A DNA stretch of 9,792 nt. It comes from an uncultured Clostridia bacterium. GTDB taxonomy: Bacteria > Bacillota > Clostridia > Christensenellales > CALWSW01. The first letter of the stretch is position 1; the number at the start of each line of letters is the position of its first letter. Location of the stretch: the NCBI GenBank assembly GCA_937874755.1, contig CALNBC010000239.1, positions 1-9,792 on the forward strand, given 5' to 3'. A model generated the notes under the pieces. That model had not been told where the DNA came from, ran no database searches, and saw only the letters and a list, made by a program, of their open reading frames with translations. Made by a program: the position numbers and the translations under genes. Below are positions 6,340-9,792 of this stretch, piece after piece.

Positions 6340-7803
6340 ATGTTAAAGGGGTACGATTTTGACGGGTTCCCCGGCAAATATGCCGAGCAGAAGACTTCCG
6401 AACTGGGGGAAGAACTCGCCAGACTCCAGAGAAAGCTGATAGACGCGGGTATTCCGGTCATGGTAATTATCGAGGGCTGGGAAGGCGCCGGCCATGAGTA
6501 CATAATCAACGACCTAATCAGAGAGCTGAACCCGAGGAATTACCACGTCAAGGAATACGATTACAGCAGCCGTTTCGCAACGGACAAGCCTTTTATGTGG
6601 GAGTACTGGCAGCTTCTGCCCAAAAAGGGCGATATGAGCATACTGGATAGAAGCTACTACTTTAATCTGTTAAGCGACCTTAAATTAGATAAAAAAGACC
6701 TAAAGAAGAGCAAAGGGCTTATAAAGGTTTTTGAGAAACAGCTGACGGACGACAATATGCTGATACTCAAGTTCTTCCTGCACATAAAGAAAAAGACTCT
6801 GCAGGAAAGGATTGCCGAACTCAAGGGAGACAGGAATCGAGCTTTCTTTGTCACCGAAATAGACGAAAAGCAGTGCAAGGACTACAAGGAGTACCGTGAG
6901 AATTTCGAAAATATACTCAAAAAGACCGACTTTGGCTTTGCGCGGTGGAATGTAATCTCCTCTCAAGACTTAAAGGATGCCGCCAAAGAGGTAATCGGGA
7001 AGACCATCGAAGAAATCAATAAAAAGCTGAAGTTCGTAGAGAAGCAAAAAGCCGAGGTTTTTGAAAGAAAGCCATACGACGGACCGAAGCCTCTGGACGA
7101 TGTTGATTTGACGCTGAGCGTAGACGATGCGGTATACGACAACGAAATTGACAAGCTGCAAGAGCGGGCGCAGGAGCTCACTTATGCGCTTTACAACAAA
7201 AAAATCCCGACTATACTCGTTTTTGAGGGCATGGACGCCGCGGGCAAGGGCGGTGCAATCGAGAGGTTGACCCGCATAATGGACGCCAGATTTTACGACG
7301 TCGTGCCGATAGCTGCCCCCCGCGAACCCGAGCGGAGCTACCATTACCTGTGGCGGTTCTATCGGGAGTTCCCGTCCGGGGGTAAGATGGCGGTGTTTGA
7401 CAGGAGCTGGTACGGCAGGGTCATGGTCGAGAGAATAGAAGGCTTTGTGAGCGAGCGCGAATGGAGCAGGGCATACGACGAAATAAACGAGATGGAAGAG
7501 CAGCTGTGCGGGGGCGGAGCGCTGGTCGTGAAATTCTTCCTGGCGATCGACAAGGACGAACAGCTTAAGAGATTCAAAGATAGAGAGAGCGATTTGGATA
7601 AAGTATACAAAATTACAGACGAAGATTGGAGAAACAGGTCAAAGTGGGATCTCTATATAGAAGCGATGAACGAAATGCTCGTTAAGACCAACACTAAGTG
7701 CGCCCCTTGGGTGATTGTCGAAGGGAACGACAAGAAGTTTGCCAGGCTCAAGGTGCTCAGGGAGTTTATACTCAGGGCAGAAGAGGTCATCAAAGCAAAC
7801 TAA
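6340..7803 (+). CDS. Two-domain PPK2-family polyphosphate kinase / polyphosphate:AMP phosphotransferase
   Basis: Transfers phosphate between inorganic polyphosphate and nucleotides. Fused two-domain PPK2 enzymes of this length (487 residues here) are known to act mainly as polyphosphate:AMP phosphotransferases. Domain 1 (about 15-225) has a degenerate Walker A, GWEGAGHE (46-53), with His52 in place of the lysine, and an altered Walker B/lid start LDRSYYFNLL (102-111). Domain 2 (about 265-480) is intact: Walker A GMDAAGKG (297-304) with Lys303, and FDRSWYGR (353-360) carrying the Walker B Asp354 and lid arginine. In characterised tandem PPK2 proteins the C-terminal copy is the active one. The ATG at 6340 was chosen because the family N-terminus begins there and AAAGGGA precedes it by about five bases; in-frame TTG 6274 and ATG 6289 are alternatives. 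It is transcribed away from the replication genes from its own promoter. Whether it uses AMP or ADP cannot be read from the sequence alone. Confidence 0.93.
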   Translation: MLKGYDFDGFPGKYAEQKTSELGEELARLQRKLIDAGIPVMVIIEGWEGAGHEYIINDLIRELNPRNYHVKEYDYSSRFATDKPFMWEYWQLLPKKGDMSILDRSYYFNLLSDLKLDKKDLKKSKGLIKVFEKQLTDDNMLILKFFLHIKKKTLQERIAELKGDRNRAFFVTEIDEKQCKDYKEYRENFENILKKTDFGFARWNVISSQDLKDAAKEVIGKTIEEINKKLKFVEKQKAEVFERKPYDGPKPLDDVDLTLSVDDAVYDNEIDKLQERAQELTYALYNKKIPTILVFEGMDAAGKGGAIERLTRIMDARFYDVVPIAAPREPERSYHYLWRFYREFPSGGKMAVFDRSWYGRVMVERIEGFVSEREWSRAYDEINEMEEQLCGGGALVVKFFLAIDKDEQLKRFKDRESDLDKVYKITDEDWRNRSKWDLYIEAMNEMLVKTNTKCAPWVIVEGNDKKFARLKVLREFILRAEEVIKAN

Positions 7804-7834
7804 GGATTATTGCGGAGTGTCTGTTGCCGCTGAA

Positions 7835-7858
7835 AATGCGCCGATTTTTCGGCGCATT
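7835..7858. terminator. Strong stem-loop downstream of ppk2, possible terminator
   Basis: AATGCGCCGA (7835-7844) and TCGGCGCATT (7849-7858) form a perfect 10-bp stem with a TTTT loop, 31 bases past the ppk2 stop. In the direction of ppk2 the stem is followed by CGCTGTG, with no T-run. In the opposite direction it is followed by TTTTC. It may protect the ppk2 mRNA end or act with Rho; a classical intrinsic terminator for ppk2 is not supported. Confidence 0.4.
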
Positions 7859-7930
7859 CGCTGTGAGTTCCACAAAGCGCAAAAAAGTATTGTGTAATTC
7901 GTCGCTTGTGACCGTTCTGTTACCGCTTCG

Positions 7931-7939
7931 TGGGATAAT
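7931..7939 (+). promoter_or_regulatory. Possible extended -10 element for the downstream ORF
   Basis: TGG followed by GATAAT (7934-7939) resembles an extended -10 box about 40 bases before the ATG at 7978. The nearest good -35-like hexamer, TTGTGA (7906-7911), is 22 bases away, which is too far. Only the -10 part is supported. Confidence 0.3.
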
Positions 7940-7977
7940 TCAAATCAAAACAGAGGATATGAGGTGTCATCGCGGAA

Positions 7978-8487
7978 ATGGGTTGCGCAGTGGTGCAGTA
8001 CCAAAACTGTGAAAAATATAAAAACAATGCAGATTTTGCAAGGCTGATAATCTGCGTGGATGAAGCTGACGGTGTAGTAATCAAAGGAAGGGTTTATTCA
8101 GCTTTTCTTCACAGCGAGCACCCGTTTTATACTCTCGAACAAGTCATTAGTCTCGCTGAGCAGGTGTTCGACCTTAATTCATTTCCCCAAGCATCCTTTG
8201 GCAAGCGTTATTTCCGCACCTCATCCGAAAAACAAAAAATCAATCGAGGAGAGACCATGGGAAATCTTCATGTAATAGACGAAAAGCAACTTCAATCCGG
8301 CGAGAAGGGGACTTTTGTCGTGCGGGTTATGTTCCGGCAATGCGCGACTTGGCAGGGTACCGTAAGCTGGGTGGAGGGTAACAAGACCCAGAACTTCCGC
8401 AGTATGCTGGAGCTTGTCCACCTTATGGAGGATGCGCTGGGCGTGGATGACGTGGTCTGGGAAAGCGCGCCCGAAGAAGAAGTATAA
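7978..8487 (+). CDS. Unrecognised protein with two copies of a 43-residue unit and an internal start
   Basis: A 169-residue soluble protein I cannot name, with no signal peptide or membrane segment. It contains two units, residues 22-64 and 112-154, that align without any gap. Each is a hydrophobic beta strand (RLIICV / TFVVRV), nine residues, G-x-V, ten residues, then a helix beginning with Phe (FYTLEQVISLAEQVF / FRSMLELVHLMEDAL). Six positions are identical and most others in the strand and helix are conservative, so a beta-beta-alpha fold is likely. The ATG at 7978 has GAGGTG (7961-7966) 11 bases upstream. At codon 94 (8257) an ATG follows a strong GAGGAG (8246-8251) by five bases, so the second unit could also be made alone as a 76-residue protein. 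The first half is AT-richer than the second. It converges on the recombinase gene and may be cargo of the mobile element or the last chromosomal gene. Confidence 0.7.
   Translation: MGCAVVQYQNCEKYKNNADFARLIICVDEADGVVIKGRVYSAFLHSEHPFYTLEQVISLAEQVFDLNSFPQASFGKRYFRTSSEKQKINRGETMGNLHVIDEKQLQSGEKGTFVVRVMFRQCATWQGTVSWVEGNKTQNFRSMLELVHLMEDALGVDDVVWESAPEEEV
8246..8259 (+). promoter_or_regulatory. Internal ribosome-binding site and ATG at codon 94
   Basis: GAGGAG (8246-8251) lies five bases before ATG (8257-8259), in frame with the enclosing ORF and exactly at the linker between its two repeat units. It is a better initiation signal than the one for the full-length protein. It suggests that two genes became joined in frame, or that a shorter second product (8257-8487) is made. 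Confidence 0.55.
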
Positions 8488-8586
8488 AAACGGGATAAGC
8501 CGATTAAATACACCCCTTTTTAGAGGGTTAGTCTTAGGGATTTTATATCCCGGAAAAATATCGGCATAGTTTGGTAGTGTTACCGG
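8488..8586. other. Intergenic segment with short inverted repeats, possible element end
   Basis: The 99 bases between the two convergent genes contain several small dyads. GGGAT (8537-8541) pairs with ATCCC (8547-8551). CGGGATA (8491-8497) is repeated inverted as TATCCCG (8546-8552). ACCC (8512-8515) is opposite GGGT (8525-8528). Termini of large-serine-recombinase elements often lie close to the recombinase gene, so an attachment site could be here. The other end of the element is outside the window and no core sequence can be identified. Confidence 0.3.
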
Positions 8587-8605
8587 CTATGCCGATTTTT
8601 CTTTT
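8554..8605. terminator. Bidirectional intrinsic terminator between convergent genes
   Basis: ATCGGCATAG (8560-8569) pairs perfectly with CTATGCCGAT (8587-8596). An inner GGTA/TACC stem lies inside it. The arms are flanked by AAAAA (8554-8558) on the left and a run of Ts (TTTTCTTTTT, 8597-8606) on the right. Read on the plus strand, it ends transcripts of the 7978-8487 ORF. Read on the minus strand, the stem is followed by ATTTTTCC and ends recombinase transcripts. The right arm is the final codons and TAG stop (8587-8589) of the recombinase. Confidence 0.85.
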
Positions 8606-9792
8606 TCTGTGGTGGATGTAGAAACCGGTGGGTCAAACTCGCCAATGCAGTTATAAACTATTTTGATACGCTGTACTCGTCTGCCGTCAATGCGCTCTGC
8701 CTTGTAAATATAGATTTTTTCAACGAATTCCCGGATAATCTCCGCTGTGAGTTCCTTTATATCTGTGTACTTTCGTACCAAGGCAAGGAAATGGTCAACT
8801 CCCAGTGCACTTTCCTTTTCCGAAGTCATAGTGGATTTTATTTCTGCCACTCGGCTTACAAGGGTATTCTGCTCGGCTTCGTAGTTGGCGGTCATCTTGG
8901 CAAAACGCTCATCGGAAATCTTACCCTCTATATTATCCTCATAAAGCCTTTGGATAATTTCATCCAGCTTACTGATACGAGCCTGTGACTGCTCTAATTC
9001 TCGTTTGCCATCACGCATACTTTTGTCAAGGTCAGTCCTTGTTTTCTTGGTAACCATCTCCACAAATTCATTCTCATGGTCTCTGGCAAAAGCTGTAACC
9101 CGGCGGATACCGTCAAGGAGCAATTCCTCGACTACTACATTGCGTATCTGGTGAGAACTGCAGCCGCCTTTAATCTTACGATAGGTAGCACACACAAAAT
9201 GTTCTTTTTCATGCTCCCATCCACGTCCACGCACTTGATATAACTTGTTGCCACAATCAGCGCAGAAGAGCATACCAGAGAGGATTGGCATCTCGCCCAT
9301 CGGCGTAAGCCTGCGTCTACCGTCTCGTATTTTCTGAACTACCTCGAACATCGGCTCCTCAATAATCGCTTTATGGGTATTCTCGAAAATCACCCATTCT
9401 GACGGGTCATTCTTCATCTGCTTTTTCTGCTTATAGGACTTTCGATAGGTTTTGAAGTTCACCGTATGCCCTAAATACTCCTGCCTTGAAAGCATATGAA
9501 CTATTGTGCTACCTCGCCAGATATAATCATCATCATGGCCTCTGTTGTCCGGAATATTGATTCCGTTTGCCTTTGCATGAGCTGTAGGGTTCATTATGCG
9601 GCGTTTGCTGAACTCTTTAGCAATTTGTGTAGGGCCATAACCTTGCATACATAAATGAAATGCTTCTTTTACCACTTTAGCGGCTTCTTCATCAACAATC
9701 CAATGGGTCTTATCTTCCGGGGCTTTAATGTAGCCATAAGGTGGATTGGTGCAGAGCGGCTTGCCGGATTGACCTTTTGACTTAAAGACGGA
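8587..9792 (-). CDS. Large serine site-specific recombinase (TnpX-like), C-terminal 401 residues
   Basis: Enzyme that cuts and rejoins DNA at attachment sites to integrate or excise a mobile element. The frame is open to the right edge, so the N-terminal catalytic domain with the nucleophilic serine is outside the window. Visible in order: the Recombinase domain, with the family-typical GKPLCTNPPYGYIKAPEDK (residues 11-29 of the fragment) and WIVDEEAAKVVKEAF; the zinc ribbon, with CADC (9253-9264) and two further cysteines down to about 9160; a long coiled coil (about residues 253-325 of the fragment); and a DUF4368-like tail with EFVEKIYIYKAERIDGRRVQ. The GTG at 9675 is not a start, since conserved sequence continues upstream of it. 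G+C is much lower than in the chromosomal genes, consistent with transfer. The last codons form one arm of the terminator. Genes of this kind in Clostridia sit at the ends of ICEs, Tn4451-like transposons or prophages. Confidence 0.93.
   Translation of the reverse strand, partial: SVFKSKGQSGKPLCTNPPYGYIKAPEDKTHWIVDEEAAKVVKEAFHLCMQGYGPTQIAKEFSKRRIMNPTAHAKANGINIPDNRGHDDDYIWRGSTIVHMLSRQEYLGHTVNFKTYRKSYKQKKQMKNDPSEWVIFENTHKAIIEEPMFEVVQKIRDGRRRLTPMGEMPILSGMLFCADCGNKLYQVRGRGWEHEKEHFVCATYRKIKGGCSSHQIRNVVVEELLLDGIRRVTAFARDHENEFVEMVTKKTRTDLDKSMRDGKRELEQSQARISKLDEIIQRLYEDNIEGKISDERFAKMTANYEAEQNTLVSRVAEIKSTMTSEKESALGVDHFLALVRKYTDIKELTAEIIREFVEKIYIYKAERIDGRRVQRIKIVYNCIGEFDPPVSTSTTEKEKSA

Noticed and set aside
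8587..9675. Recombinase gene starting at the GTG at 9675
   Set aside because: The frame continues upstream with conserved recombinase sequence to the window edge, so 9675 is internal and the gene is cut by the window, not truncated in nature.
8488..9792. CRISPR array or tRNA attachment site near the recombinase
   Set aside because: No regularly spaced direct repeats and no tRNA-like cloverleaf or CCA-flanked 3' end were seen.

Overview
The window looks like chromosomal DNA of a Gram-positive bacterium of the class Clostridia (inference), with the edge of a mobile element at its right side. Three things point there. A DnaD-domain replication protein sits directly upstream of a DnaI/DnaC-type helicase loader, a Firmicutes arrangement. 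The ribosome-binding sites are strong GGAGG or AAGGAA types. The right end carries a large serine recombinase of the TnpX kind with a zinc ribbon and a DUF4368-like tail, common in clostridial integrative elements. The chromosomal part is GC-rich (4861-4920 has 43 G/C of 60), whereas the recombinase is AT-richer (8701-8760 has 21 of 60).

From 6022 down to position 1, five genes run on the minus strand in the order: DnaD-like protein (6022-4577), helicase loader (4536-3643), glutaminyl-tRNA synthetase glnS (3468-1810), glutamyl-tRNA synthetase gltX (1721-276), and the start of a small membrane protein (237 to beyond position 1). The two replication genes are 40 bases apart and probably form one operon. 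They are driven by an extended -10 promoter at 6065-6094 that overlaps a perfect 14-bp palindrome. glnS and gltX follow in the same direction. No T-box leader was found in front of either synthetase.

A 317-base divergent intergenic region (6023-6339) carries two good opposing promoters. The plus-strand one drives a two-domain PPK2 polyphosphate kinase (6340-7803), whose N-terminal copy has lost its Walker A lysine and whose C-terminal copy is intact. The transcript has a leader of about 150 bases with a stable hairpin just before the gene.

From 7804 to 8586 the character changes. A plus-strand ORF (7978-8487) of unknown function holds two copies of a 43-residue unit that align without a gap, and a strong internal ribosome-binding site and ATG lie at the junction. 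It faces the serine recombinase (8587 to beyond 9792, minus strand). The two genes converge on a bidirectional terminator whose one arm is the last codons and stop of the recombinase. The boundary between chromosome and mobile element probably lies between 7804 and 8586, but it cannot be fixed from this window.
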